DNA of 64,000 bases, from contig CP158972.1 of NCBI GenBank assembly GCA_040429635.1, positions 653,918-717,917 on the forward strand, given 5' to 3'. Below the pieces are notes generated by a model. The model was not told the origin of the DNA. It did not search any database and saw nothing but the letters and a program-made list of their open reading frames with translations. The stretch is from Tamlana crocina. Its GTDB lineage: Bacteria > Bacteroidota > Bacteroidia > Flavobacteriales > Flavobacteriaceae. Made by a program: the position numbers and the translations under genes. Shown one piece after another: positions 6,326-15,783 of this stretch; position 1 is the first letter of the stretch; each line of letters opens with the position of its first letter.

Positions 6326-9300
6326 ATGAATTACAATTTCAACGACATAGAAGCCAAATGGCAAAAGTATTGGGCAGAAAATCAAACGTTTAAAGCGGAA
6401 AACCAGAGCGATAAACCGAAATATTACGTGTTGGATATGTTTCCGTATCCCAGTGGTGCTGGGCTGCACGTGGGGCATCCGCTAGGGTATATCGCTTCCG
6501 ATATTTATGCCCGCTACAAACGCCACCAAGGGTTTAATGTTTTGCATCCGCAGGGTTACGATAGTTTCGGTTTACCGGCCGAACAATACGCCATTCAAAC
6601 GGGGCAGCATCCAGCGATTACTACGGCCGAAAACATAAAAACCTACCGCCGCCAGCTCGACCAAATTGGTTTTTCGTTCGATTGGAGCCGTGAGGTGCGT
6701 ACTTCAGACCCAAGTTATTACAAATGGACGCAGTGGATTTTCATTCAGCTGTTCAATTCGTGGTACAATAAAGACACCGATAAGGCCGAAGATATTTCTG
6801 AACTTATCAGAATTTTTGAAGCGGAAGGCAATGCCAATGTTAATGCTGCTTGCGATGAGGACGTGGAAGCGTTTACAGCATCCGATTGGAACGGTTTCGA
6901 CGATGTAAAAAAGCAGGAAATATTACTGCAATACCGATTGACTTACTTGGCGGAAACCGAAGTAAACTGGTGTCCGGCTTTGGGAACGGTATTGGCAAAC
7001 GATGAAATTGTAAATGGCGTGTCCGAACGTGGAGGGCACCCTGTAGTTAGAAAAAAAATGACCCAATGGAGCATGCGTATTTCGGCTTATGCTGAGCGTT
7101 TGCTGCAAGGTTTGGATAAAATAGATTGGACAGATTCACTAAAAGAGAGCCAGCGCAACTGGATTGGAAAATCGGTTGGGGCGGCTGTCTCTTTCAACGT
7201 CATTGCGAGCGAAGCGAGGCCATCTGTTGAATCAGAAAACGGAGATGTCACCCTGAACGGAGTCGAAGGGGCTTATCAAATTGAAGTTTTTACAACGAGG
7301 CCCGATACCATTTTCGGTGTGTCGTTCATGACCCTGGCACCCGAGCACGAATTGGTTTCAAAAATAACCACGCCCGAGCAAAAAGCGGAGGTGGAAGCCT
7401 ACATTGAGGCCACTGCTAAACGCAGCGAGCGCGACCGTATGGCCGATGTAAAAACCATTACAGGCGCTTTTACTGGTGCTTACGCCGAGCATCCGTTTAC
7501 CAAAGAACCCATCCCAATCTGGATTGGTGATTACGTGTTGGCGGGCTACGGAACGGGGGCAGTAATGAGTGTGCCTTGTGGCGACCAGCGCGATTACGAT
7601 TTTGCTAAACATTTTAATATTCCGATTCCGAATATCTTTGAAGGCGTAGATATTTCAAAAGAAGCCTTTTCAGATAAAGAAAACACCGTTATTGCGAATA
7701 GTGATTTCCTTAACGGTTTGAATTATAAAAAAGCTACCAAGCGCGTTATTTTCGAATTGGAAAAATTGGGGCAGGGCGAAGGAAAAACCAATTACCGTTT
7801 GCGCGACGCCGTATTTAGTCGTCAACGTTATTGGGGCGAGCCATTTCCGGTGTATTACGTAAATGGTATGCCGCAAATGATTGATGAGCAACATTTACCA
7901 ATTCAATTGCCCGAAGTGGAGAAATATTTACCCACCGAAACCGGTGAGCCGCCATTGGGTAACGCCACGGTTTGGGCTTGGGATACCAATAAAAATGAAG
8001 TGGTTTCCAACAATTTAATTGATAATGAAACCATTTACCCCTTAGAATTAAATACCATGCCAGGTTGGGCGGGCAGTTCGTGGTATTTTAACCGCTATAT
8101 GGATGCCAATAACAACGATGCTTTTGCCGGCCAAGAGGCGCTTAACTATTGGAAAGACGTCGATTTGTACATTGGTGGAAGCGAACACGCTACCGGACAT
8201 TTACTGTACTCGCGTTTTTGGCAAAAATTCCTGTTTGATAAAGGCCAAGTGCCCGTTGATGAGTTTGCAAAAAAACTGATTAACCAAGGGATGATTTTGG
8301 GAGAAAGTGCATTTGTTCATAGGGTAGGGTTTAATTTTGGAAAAGTTGTAGATTCTAAAAGTGATTTTTCCGAGGATGACATAAAAAACATTACATATTT
8401 AAGAGATAAATATTCAATCGTTAAAGATGTTTATATCAGTAATGATGTTACTACATACCTGAGAAAAACTTTCAATAAACCCGAAAGTGAAGATGAAATT
8501 GAGCATATGAATTTCAGAAGAAGTTTGATTTCATATCTTTTGAAACCTATCGATGAGGAAATTTCAAAACTTAATTTAGAAGGTAAAGTCATGGTTAATA
8601 CTATGATGATGAACTATTTTAAGACTCACGTTTCAGTAGAGTATGTAAATACTAAAAATGAGTTAAATTGGGAAAAGCTTAGAGAGGAAGATAATCAATA
8701 TGAGAATGCAGAGTTTATAACAAATAAAGAAAACAAATACATCTGCAAACGTGAAGTCGAAAAAATGTCCAAGTCCAAATACAACGTGGTCAATCCAGAC
8801 AACATTTGTGCAGAATACGGCGCCGACAGTTTACGCCTTTACGAAATGTTCCTTGGGCCTTTAGAGCAATACAAACCTTGGAATACCGCTGGAATTACGG
8901 GTGTGCATTCCTTCCTTAAAAAATTATGGAAATTGTATGTGGGCGACAATGGAATAAAAGTTACCGATGTCGAACCAACAAAAGACCATTTAAAAACACT
9001 GCATAAAACCATTAAAAAGGTTCAGGAGGACATCGAGAATTTTTCATTCAACACGTCGGTGTCTACATTTATGATTGCGGTAAACGAGTTAACGGCTCAA
9101 AAATGTACTTCAAAAGCGATTTTAGAACCTTTGTTGGTTTTGATTTCGCCGTACGCGCCGCATATTGCTGAAGAGTTGTGGAGTCAGTTGGGGCATAGCG
9201 AGTCTATTTCAACGGCGCCGTTCCCAAAATTTGATGAAAGCCATTTGGTAGAAAGCAGTAAAAACTACCCGATTTCCTTCAACGGAAAAATGCGTTTTAC

Positions 9301-9442
9301 GCTAGAATTACCGTTGGATATGCCAAAAGGCGAAATTGAAAAAACCGTTTTGGCACACGAAAAAACCCAAGATCAATTACAGGGCCGCACGCCTAAAAAA
9401 GTAATTGTGGTTCCGGGTAAAATCGTGAATATTGTGGGCTAA
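6326..9442 (+). CDS. leuS: Leucyl-tRNA synthetase with two unusual insertions
   Basis: Charges tRNA-Leu. The 1038-residue class I synthetase has the HIGH-type motif YPSGAGLHVGHPLGY (about 43-57), the CP1 editing domain with FTTRPDTIFGVSFM and RDRMAD, the catalytic-core motif GSSWYFNRYMD, and VEKMSKSKYN (about 812-821). It is longer than the roughly 850-950 residues usual. Two regions explain this. Residues about 292-316, at the entry to the editing domain, are encoded by dispersed repeats (7199-7272). Residues about 655-808, the leucine-specific insert before KMSKS, are encoded by DNA visibly richer in A+T than the flanks (about 8290-8750). The frame stays open throughout, so the gene is probably functional. 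The start MNYNFNDIEAKWQKYW is the family start. Confidence 0.97.
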   Translation: MNYNFNDIEAKWQKYWAENQTFKAENQSDKPKYYVLDMFPYPSGAGLHVGHPLGYIASDIYARYKRHQGFNVLHPQGYDSFGLPAEQYAIQTGQHPAITTAENIKTYRRQLDQIGFSFDWSREVRTSDPSYYKWTQWIFIQLFNSWYNKDTDKAEDISELIRIFEAEGNANVNAACDEDVEAFTASDWNGFDDVKKQEILLQYRLTYLAETEVNWCPALGTVLANDEIVNGVSERGGHPVVRKKMTQWSMRISAYAERLLQGLDKIDWTDSLKESQRNWIGKSVGAAVSFNVIASEARPSVESENGDVTLNGVEGAYQIEVFTTRPDTIFGVSFMTLAPEHELVSKITTPEQKAEVEAYIEATAKRSERDRMADVKTITGAFTGAYAEHPFTKEPIPIWIGDYVLAGYGTGAVMSVPCGDQRDYDFAKHFNIPIPNIFEGVDISKEAFSDKENTVIANSDFLNGLNYKKATKRVIFELEKLGQGEGKTNYRLRDAVFSRQRYWGEPFPVYYVNGMPQMIDEQHLPIQLPEVEKYLPTETGEPPLGNATVWAWDTNKNEVVSNNLIDNETIYPLELNTMPGWAGSSWYFNRYMDANNNDAFAGQEALNYWKDVDLYIGGSEHATGHLLYSRFWQKFLFDKGQVPVDEFAKKLINQGMILGESAFVHRVGFNFGKVVDSKSDFSEDDIKNITYLRDKYSIVKDVYISNDVTTYLRKTFNKPESEDEIEHMNFRRSLISYLLKPIDEEISKLNLEGKVMVNTMMMNYFKTHVSVEYVNTKNELNWEKLREEDNQYENAEFITNKENKYICKREVEKMSKSKYNVVNPDNICAEYGADSLRLYEMFLGPLEQYKPWNTAGITGVHSFLKKLWKLYVGDNGIKVTDVEPTKDHLKTLHKTIKKVQEDIENFSFNTSVSTFMIAVNELTAQKCTSKAILEPLLVLISPYAPHIAEELWSQLGHSESISTAPFPKFDESHLVESSKNYPISFNGKMRFTLELPLDMPKGEIEKTVLAHEKTQDQLQGRTPKKVIVVPGKIVNIVG
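7199..7272 (+). repeat. Dispersed repeat inserted in frame in leuS
   Basis: Two units lie inside the leuS frame: GTCATTGCGAGCGAAGCGAG (from 7200) and GTCACCCTGAACGGAGTCGA (from 7247). They translate as VIASEARPSVESENG and DVTLNGVEGA, sequence with no place in LeuRS, set between AAVSFN and YQIEVFTTRPD. The same two unit types occur outside genes in this window (6271, 9443, 6206), so this is an insertion of a mobile palindromic element that kept the frame. Confidence 0.85.
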
Positions 9443-9493
9443 TGTCATTGCGAGAAGTCCCAATAGGAATTGGGACGACGCGGCAATCTCATC
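9443..9493 (+). repeat. Repeat of the GTCATTGCGAG family after leuS
   Basis: Begins at the base after the leuS stop: GTCATTGCGAGAAGTCC, a perfect hairpin GTCCCAAT-agga-ATTGGGAC (9457-9476), then GACGCGGCAATCTCATC. It is inverted relative to the copy at 6271 on the other side of leuS. Confidence 0.85.
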
Positions 9494-9533
9494 TTAAAAA
9501 CCCTGTTTTTTTATTTTAAACAGTTTTAATATC

Positions 9534-9562
9534 AAAAAGCATCCAAAACGGATGCTTTTTTT
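9534..9562 (+). terminator. Rho-independent terminator of leuS
   Basis: Stem AAAAAGCATCC (9534-9544) pairs perfectly with GGATGCTTTTT, around a 5-base loop, ending in seven T residues (9556-9562). The following stretch to 9795 has no gene; it is AT-rich and holds the ald promoter, with TAACTTTA ending about 14 bp before the ald ATG as a possible -7 box. Confidence 0.9.
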
Positions 9563-9795
9563 GTTTTCCTCAAATTGTAGTTGCAAAAATTTGGGTTTCC
9601 GGAAAAACTAAAGTGCATAAATGCTAGTTTTCGAGGATTTGTTAAAACCCTACAAAATCGATGTGTTTTATATAATTGTTATAAAAAGGTTAAAATCGAT
9701 ATTGATTTTTTAATAAAGTCTGTGTTTTTGTGTTTTTTTTAAATGGAGTATTGTAATATTGCATTGTATTTTGACTAACTTTAATAATTGTGCCG

Positions 9796-10896
9796 ATGAA
9801 AATTGGAGTTCCTATTGAATTGAAAAACAACGAAAACCGAGTAGGTATGACGCCTTCTGGTGTATTCGAATTAACCAAAAGAAACCACGAGGTATTCGTG
9901 CAAAAAAACGCTGGTTTTAACAGTGGCTTTTTGGATGAAGATTATGTGGATGCAGGGGCAACCATTCTTGAAACTATCGAGGAGGTTTACCAAACTGCCG
10001 AAATGATTGTAAAAGTAAAGGAGCCCATTGAGCCCGAATATGGTTTAATTAAGCCCGATCAGGTAGTGTTTACTTATTTCCATTTTGCATCGAGCGAAGC
10101 GTTAACACATGCCATGATTGACAGTAAATCGGTTTGTATTGCTTACGAAACGGTTGAGGATACCGATGGTACACTGCCCTTGTTAATTCCAATGTCTGAA
10201 GTGGCAGGAAGAATGTCTGTTCAGCAAGGTGCCAAATATTTGGAAAAACCCATTAAAGGTCGTGGTATTTTATTAGGCGGTGTTCCTGGGGTGCCACCAG
10301 CAAAAGTATTGATTTTAGGTGCCGGAGTGGTGGGTATTCAAGCCGCACGAATGGCATCAGGTTTGGGCGCCAACGTGTTCATTTTAGATATTAATATGAA
10401 AGCCCTTCGGCATGTGAGTGAAACGATGCCGAATAACGTAATTAGTGAGTTTTCAAGTGAATATAACATCAGAAAACATATTAAGGATTCCGATTTAATC
10501 ATCGGCGGGGTGTTGATTAAAGGAGCGAAGGCGCCAAAATTAATCACGAAAGATATGTTGAAGGACATGCGTCCCGGTACTGTTATGGTAGATGTGGCGG
10601 TAGATCAAGGCGGTTGTTTCGAAACTACAAAACCTACTACGCACCAGGATCCCACATATATTATTGATGAAGTGGTGCACTATAGTGTGGCCAATATGCC
10701 TGGCGCTGTGCCTTACACGTCGACCATGGCATTAACCAACGTAACCTTGCCATACGTGATTAAGTTGGCAAATTTAGGTTGGGAAAAAGCTTGTGAAGAA
10801 AATAAATCTTTAGCAAAAGGATTGAATATTGTTAAGGGCAATATTGTTTACAAGGAAATAGCAGAAGCATTCGATTTGGAGTACGCAGTATCATAA
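9796..10896 (+). CDS. ald: Alanine dehydrogenase
   Basis: NAD-dependent interconversion of L-alanine with pyruvate and ammonia, used for alanine catabolism or nitrogen assimilation. The protein, 366 residues from the ATG at 9796, starts MKIGVPIELKNNENRVGMTP, the family start; a GTG two codons earlier (9790) is possible but less likely. Seen landmarks are KVKEPIEPEYGLI, YFHFASSEALT, the Rossmann motif LILGAGVVGIQAARMASGLGA (about 170-190), and HYSVANMPGAVPYTSTMALTN, which carries the conserved active-site neighbourhood. Length is close to the usual 370. It stands alone, between two terminators. Confidence 0.97.
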   Translation: MKIGVPIELKNNENRVGMTPSGVFELTKRNHEVFVQKNAGFNSGFLDEDYVDAGATILETIEEVYQTAEMIVKVKEPIEPEYGLIKPDQVVFTYFHFASSEALTHAMIDSKSVCIAYETVEDTDGTLPLLIPMSEVAGRMSVQQGAKYLEKPIKGRGILLGGVPGVPPAKVLILGAGVVGIQAARMASGLGANVFILDINMKALRHVSETMPNNVISEFSSEYNIRKHIKDSDLIIGGVLIKGAKAPKLITKDMLKDMRPGTVMVDVAVDQGGCFETTKPTTHQDPTYIIDEVVHYSVANMPGAVPYTSTMALTNVTLPYVIKLANLGWEKACEENKSLAKGLNIVKGNIVYKEIAEAFDLEYAVS

Positions 10897-10918
10897 AAAA
10901 TGATATTGATGTTTATAC

Positions 10919-10942
10919 AGCCTTCTTACGAGGGCTTTTTTT
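10919..10942 (+). terminator. Rho-independent terminator of ald
   Basis: AGCCTTC (10919-10925) pairs with GAGGGCT (10930-10936) with one G-U, loop TTAC, followed by a run of T to 10942. Confidence 0.8.
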
Positions 10943-11049
10943 ATGCCCTATTTTTAACAGAATTTTAATGACTGACAGAATATCATATCCATAAAATTGG
11001 CGTTATTTTTGCTATCTTTATTTTGTTATAATCAATTTAAAATAGAACA

Positions 11050-11745
11050 ATGATTGGATATTATATATTATTAGGAGGTATAGCATTAGTAAGCTGGTTG
11101 GTGAGCAGTACCTTAAAACGAAAGTTTGAAAAATACTCTAAGGTACAGCTTCGAAACGGTATGAGTGGTGCCGAAATTGCTGAGAAAATGTTGGCCGATA
11201 ATGGCATTTACGATGTTGAGGTGATTTCTACTCCCGGCCGATTGACCGACCACTACAACCCAAAAAATAAAACCGTAAATTTAAGTGAAGCCGTTTATCA
11301 TCAGCGTAACGCTGCCGCTGCTGCTGTAGCTGCCCACGAATGTGGTCATGCCGTACAGCACGCCCAAGCTTACGATTATTTAAAAATGCGCTCGGCATTG
11401 GTGCCTGTAGTTAGTGTGACTTCGGGTATGTCGCAATGGTTGGTGATTGGTGGTTTGGTATTGGGTGCCGCCGCTGGTGTGGGCATGGGCTATTGGGTAG
11501 CCGTTGCTGGATTGGTCATGATGGGCTTTGCTACGCTATTCAGTTTTATTACCCTTCCTGTGGAGTACGATGCCAGTAACCGCGCTTTGGCTTGGTTGAA
11601 AAATAAAAATATGGTAACGCCCGAAGAATACAAAGGTTCTGAAGATGCTTTGAAATGGGCTGCCCGAACCTATTTGGTAGCAGCCATTGGTGCCTTGGCT
11701 AACCTTGTGTATTGGGGTTTCCAAGTGTTTGGGGCTAGAGATTAA
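11050..11745 (+). CDS. Membrane zinc metallopeptidase (YugP / Zn_peptidase_2)
   Basis: A 231-residue membrane protein with the zinc-protease motif H96-E-C-G-H100 in AAHECGHAVQHAQAYDYLKMRS. One membrane helix is at the start (about 3-20), two more follow the active site (about 128-150 and 152-172), and a fourth is near the C terminus. GRLTDHYNPKNKTVNLSEAVY before the HEXXH motif is diagnostic of the PF04298 family. Substrates are unknown; the topology suggests cleavage at the membrane surface. Monocistronic, with terminators on both sides. Confidence 0.93.
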   Translation: MIGYYILLGGIALVSWLVSSTLKRKFEKYSKVQLRNGMSGAEIAEKMLADNGIYDVEVISTPGRLTDHYNPKNKTVNLSEAVYHQRNAAAAAVAAHECGHAVQHAQAYDYLKMRSALVPVVSVTSGMSQWLVIGGLVLGAAAGVGMGYWVAVAGLVMMGFATLFSFITLPVEYDASNRALAWLKNKNMVTPEEYKGSEDALKWAARTYLVAAIGALANLVYWGFQVFGARD

Positions 11746-11771
11746 AGCATCCTTTTTTTTGAAAATATTTC

Positions 11772-11804
11772 AAGCCATAGAAATTCGTTTTCTGTGGCTT
11801 TTTT
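11772..11804 (+). terminator. Rho-independent terminator of the metallopeptidase gene
   Basis: AAGCCATAGAAA (11772-11783), loop TTCG, then TTTCTGTGGCTT with one G-U pair and a T tract to 11804. The 170 bp from here to ileS hold no gene that I can see. Confidence 0.88.
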
Positions 11805-11976
11805 GTTTGAATTTTTGAAATATTTGAAAGAAAATATATAGATAGAAACATTGAATCTTCAAAGTTTTTAGTCCGATGGGTTCATTTGCAAAATTTCAAA
11901 CCCCGATTATCGGGCAAAACCACGGCTGTTTTATCAAAATTCATTAAATTCGCGAACTTAACAGAATTACCAGTAA

Positions 11977-14900
11977 ATGAGCGCTAAATTTCCTGAATAT
12001 AAAGGACTTGACTTGCCAAAAGTAGCAGAAGAAATTCTGAGCTATTGGCAGGAAAACAACATATTTGAAAAAAGTATATCGACAAGAGAAGGCAACGAAA
12101 CCTATGTGTTTTTTGAAGGGCCGCCTTCTGCAAACGGTTTGCCAGGCATTCACCACGTGATGGCCCGGGCCATAAAAGATATTTTTTGCCGATATAAAAC
12201 CCAAAAAGGATACCAGGTTAAGCGTAAAGCCGGATGGGATACCCACGGATTACCTATTGAATTAGGTGTTGAAAAAGAACTGGGCATTACCAAAGAAGAT
12301 ATTGGCAAGACCATTTCGGTTGAAGATTACAACAAAGCCTGCCGAAAAGCGGTAATGCGCTATACTGATATTTGGAACGACCTTACTGAAAAAATGGGCT
12401 ACTGGGTAGATATGGACGATCCGTACATTACCTACGAACCCAAATACATGGAAAGTGTTTGGTGGTTGCTCAAACAAATTTACAACAAAGATTTACTGTA
12501 TAAAGGTTACACCATTCAGCCGTATTCGCCGAAAGCGGGAACGGGATTGAGTTCGCATGAGTTGAACCAGCCAGGAACGTACCAAGATGTTACTGATACA
12601 ACCATCGTGGCTCAGTTTAAGGCTGTTGAAGAAACCCTTCCGGAATTTTTACAGAACGAAGGCGATATTCACTTTTTAGCTTGGACGACCACCCCTTGGA
12701 CCCTGCCAAGTAACACGGCATTGACCGTGGGGCCAAAAATCGATTATGTATTGGTAGAAACTTTCAATCAATACACTTTTGAGCCTATCAATGTAGTGTT
12801 GGCCAAAAAACTGGTGAGCTATCAGTTTTCTGGGAAGTTTAAGCAAGTTGAGGATAAATCAGAGTTGTTGACCTACAAATCGGGCGATAAAAAAATTCCG
12901 TTTTATGTTGTAAAAGAATTTGTTGGTAAGGATTTGGTGGGCATTAAGTACGAACAATTGTTGCCGTACGTACAGCCAAACGACAACCCTGAAAATGCCT
13001 TTAGAGTCATTTCCGGAGATTTTGTAACTACCGAAGACGGTACGGGAATTGTACATACTGCGCCTACTTTTGGTGCTGATGATGCCTTGGTGGCCAAACA
13101 AGCCATACCTGAGGTGCCACCTATGTTGGTGAAAGATGAAAACGGAAACTTGGTGCCTTTGGTAGACTTGCAAGGGAAGTTCAGACCAGAAATGGGCGAG
13201 CACGCTGGTAAGTACGTAAAAAATGAATATTACAATGATGGCGAAGCACCTGAGAAGTCTGTAGATGTTGAAATAGCTATCAAATTAAAAGAAGAAAACA
13301 AGGCCTTTAAGGTTGAAAAATATAAGCACAGCTACCCGAATTGCTGGAGAACTGATAAGCCCATTCTTTACTATCCGTTAGATTCTTGGTTCATCAAAGT
13401 AACCGACATAAAAGACAAGATGGTGGCGCACAACGAAACCATCAATTGGAAGCCAAAAGCCACCGGAACCGGACGTTTTGGTAACTGGCTGGCCAATGCC
13501 AACGACTGGAACTTGTCGCGCTCGCGCTACTGGGGTATTCCGTTGCCAATCTGGAGAACCGAAGATGGAAAAGAAGAAATCTGCATTGGTTCGGTGGAAG
13601 AATTGAAAAATGAGATGGCCAAAGCGGTTGAAGCTGGTGTGCTTTCAAAAGATATTTTTGAAGATTTTGAAGTCGGAAATAACTCCGAAGACAACTACGC
13701 TAAAATCGATTTGCATAAAAACATCGTTGACGATATCGTTTTGGTGTCGCCATCGGGGCAAAAAATGTTCCGCGAAAGCGATTTAATCGATGTATGGTTC
13801 GATTCGGGCTCCATGCCTTATGCGCAGTGGCACTATCCGTTCGAAAACAAAGATTTAATTGATAAAGGTACAACCTATCCGGCCGATTTTATCGCAGAAG
13901 GTGTGGACCAAACCCGTGGTTGGTTCTATACTTTGCACGCTATCGGAACCATGGTTTTCGATTCTGTGGCCTATAAAAATGTAGTGTCTAACGGATTGGT
14001 GTTGGATAAAAACGGACAAAAAATGTCGAAACGTTTGGGCAATGCCGTCGATCCGTTTGAAACCCTTGGGAATTACGGTGCCGATGCTACACGTTGGTAC
14101 ATGATTAGTAACGCCAACCCTTGGGATAACTTAAAGTTTGATTTAGAAGGTGTTGAGGAAGTGAAGCGTAAATTCTTCGGCACGCTTTACAATACCTATT
14201 CGTTCTTCCAATTGTATGCCAATTTGGATAATTTCAATTATAGCAAATCCGATATTGCTATTGAAGACAGACCGGAAATAGACCGTTGGATCCTTTCAGA
14301 ACTGCACACGCTCATTAAAAAAGTGGATGCCTTTTATGCCGATTACGAGCCAACAAGGGCAGCAAGAGCGATTTCAGACTTCACTCAAGATTATTTGAGT
14401 AACTGGTTTGTGCGTTTAAGTAGAAGACGTTACTGGAAAGGCGATTACGGGCAGGATAAAATTTCGGCCTACCAAACGCTATACACTTGTATGGTGACTA
14501 TTGCCAAGTTGGGGGCGCCCATTGCGCCGTTCTTTATGGATCGCTTGTATTTGGATTTAAACGCCGTTACTCAAAAAGAAGCCTTTGCTAGTGTGCATTT
14601 GGCCGATTTCCCTGTGTTCGACGAAAGTTTTGTTGATAAAGCTTTGGAGCGTAAAATGGAAGCCGCGCAAACCATATCTTCTTTGGTGTTGTCGTTAAGG
14701 GCTAAAGAGAAAATCAAAGTGCGCCAACCGCTGCAAAAAATAATGATTCCGATTGATAGCGAGCAGCAAAAAGAGGAGATTTTGGCGGTTCAGAATTTGA
14801 TAAAACACGAGGTTAACGTTAAGGAGATTGAGTTGTTGGATGATGCTTCGGGTGTTTTGGTAAAACAGATAAAACCGAATTTTAAAACCCTAGGGCCACG

Positions 14901-15381
14901 CTTTGGAAAGGATATGAAAGCCATTGCCAACGCAGTAATTAACTTTTCACCTGAAGATATTAACAAAATTGAGCAAAATGGCAGTTTAGAGGTTGATGTT
15001 AATGGAAAAAATATTACATTAGAACGCTCGGATGTAGAAATCACCTCTCAGGATATTGAAGGGTGGTTGGTAGCCAAAGAAGGTGCGTTTACCGTGGCTT
15101 TGGATGTTACCATTACAGATGATTTACGTAGAGAAGGCATTGCTCGCGAATTGGTTAACCGCATTCAGAATTTACGTAAGGATTCTGGTTTTGAAGTGAC
15201 TGACAGGATAGACGTTAGGCTTCAAAAAGACGAGCAGGTGGTAAGTGCCGTTGATGCAAATATCACTTATATTAAGTCGGAAACGTTAACAAATGAATTG
15301 GAAATTATCGATAAATTAGACGATGGTATAGAAATTGCTTTTGATGATGTAAATACCAAGCTATTTATCCAAAAACATTAA
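11977..15381 (+). CDS. ileS: Isoleucyl-tRNA synthetase
   Basis: Charges tRNA-Ile, with editing of valine. The 1134-residue protein is of the long type. It has the HIGH-equivalent FFEGPPSANGLPGIHHVMAR (about 48-67), the CP1 editing domain with FLAWTTTPWTLPSNTAL and GTGIVHTAPTFGADD, the core motif WFDSGSMPYAQWHYP, and KMSKR in NGQKMSKRLGNAVDPF. The C-terminal region (from about 860) is the anticodon-binding and extension domain with no zinc-finger cysteines evident. It is followed after 4 bp by a dksA-like gene and then lspA, a conserved flavobacterial order. Confidence 0.98.
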   Translation: MSAKFPEYKGLDLPKVAEEILSYWQENNIFEKSISTREGNETYVFFEGPPSANGLPGIHHVMARAIKDIFCRYKTQKGYQVKRKAGWDTHGLPIELGVEKELGITKEDIGKTISVEDYNKACRKAVMRYTDIWNDLTEKMGYWVDMDDPYITYEPKYMESVWWLLKQIYNKDLLYKGYTIQPYSPKAGTGLSSHELNQPGTYQDVTDTTIVAQFKAVEETLPEFLQNEGDIHFLAWTTTPWTLPSNTALTVGPKIDYVLVETFNQYTFEPINVVLAKKLVSYQFSGKFKQVEDKSELLTYKSGDKKIPFYVVKEFVGKDLVGIKYEQLLPYVQPNDNPENAFRVISGDFVTTEDGTGIVHTAPTFGADDALVAKQAIPEVPPMLVKDENGNLVPLVDLQGKFRPEMGEHAGKYVKNEYYNDGEAPEKSVDVEIAIKLKEENKAFKVEKYKHSYPNCWRTDKPILYYPLDSWFIKVTDIKDKMVAHNETINWKPKATGTGRFGNWLANANDWNLSRSRYWGIPLPIWRTEDGKEEICIGSVEELKNEMAKAVEAGVLSKDIFEDFEVGNNSEDNYAKIDLHKNIVDDIVLVSPSGQKMFRESDLIDVWFDSGSMPYAQWHYPFENKDLIDKGTTYPADFIAEGVDQTRGWFYTLHAIGTMVFDSVAYKNVVSNGLVLDKNGQKMSKRLGNAVDPFETLGNYGADATRWYMISNANPWDNLKFDLEGVEEVKRKFFGTLYNTYSFFQLYANLDNFNYSKSDIAIEDRPEIDRWILSELHTLIKKVDAFYADYEPTRAARAISDFTQDYLSNWFVRLSRRRYWKGDYGQDKISAYQTLYTCMVTIAKLGAPIAPFFMDRLYLDLNAVTQKEAFASVHLADFPVFDESFVDKALERKMEAAQTISSLVLSLRAKEKIKVRQPLQKIMIPIDSEQQKEEILAVQNLIKHEVNVKEIELLDDASGVLVKQIKPNFKTLGPRFGKDMKAIANAVINFSPEDINKIEQNGSLEVDVNGKNITLERSDVEITSQDIEGWLVAKEGAFTVALDVTITDDLRREGIARELVNRIQNLRKDSGFEVTDRIDVRLQKDEQVVSAVDANITYIKSETLTNELEIIDKLDDGIEIAFDDVNTKLFIQKH

Positions 15382-15385
15382 GACT

Positions 15386-15763
15386 ATGGCAGATACAGTA
15401 AGATATTCAGACAAGGATTTAGCTGAATTTAAAGAAATAATACAGGATAAAATCCAAAAGGCACAACATGATTTAGATCTTATTAAAAGTGCCTATATGA
15501 ACGACCATAATAATGGTACTGACGATACGTCGCCTACATTCAAGGCTTTTGATGAAGGTAGTGAGGTGATGAGCAAAGAGTCTAACTCGCAATTGGCTAT
15601 TCGTCAAGAAAAGTTTATCCGCGACCTTAAAAATGCCCTAATTAGGATTGAAAATAAAACCTATGGCATTTGTCGTGTTACCGGAAAATTGATTAATAAA
15701 GAGCGCTTAAAATTAGTGCCGCATGCTACTTTAAGTATCGAAGCCAAAAACATGCAGCAATAA
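15386..15763 (+). CDS. TraR/DksA-family regulator lacking the zinc cysteines
   Basis: A 125-residue protein: an N-terminal helical coiled coil (about 8-75, with the acidic tip region HNNGTDDTSPTF) and a C-terminal knuckle YGICRVTGKLINKERLKLVPHATLSIEAK, here around 93-121. DksA relatives enter the RNA polymerase secondary channel and alter initiation. In classical members this knuckle holds four cysteines for zinc; here only C96 is left, replaced otherwise by Thr, Lys and Ala, so the fold must stand without zinc. This is known for the ileS-linked Bacteroidota subfamily. It follows ileS by 4 bp and ends at its own terminator. Confidence 0.92.
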   Translation: MADTVRYSDKDLAEFKEIIQDKIQKAQHDLDLIKSAYMNDHNNGTDDTSPTFKAFDEGSEVMSKESNSQLAIRQEKFIRDLKNALIRIENKTYGICRVTGKLINKERLKLVPHATLSIEAKNMQQ

Positions 15764-15783
15764 GCGTTTAAAATAATAGGTTT

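Noticed and set aside
9790-9795. GTG start of alanine dehydrogenase two codons upstream
   Set aside because: Alanine dehydrogenases start with MKIGVP; the ATG at 9796 fits exactly.
11944-12477. Minus-strand open frames opposite the 5' part of ileS
   Set aside because: They are antisense to a clear synthetase, start in no promoter context, and have compositions typical of reverse-frame artefacts.
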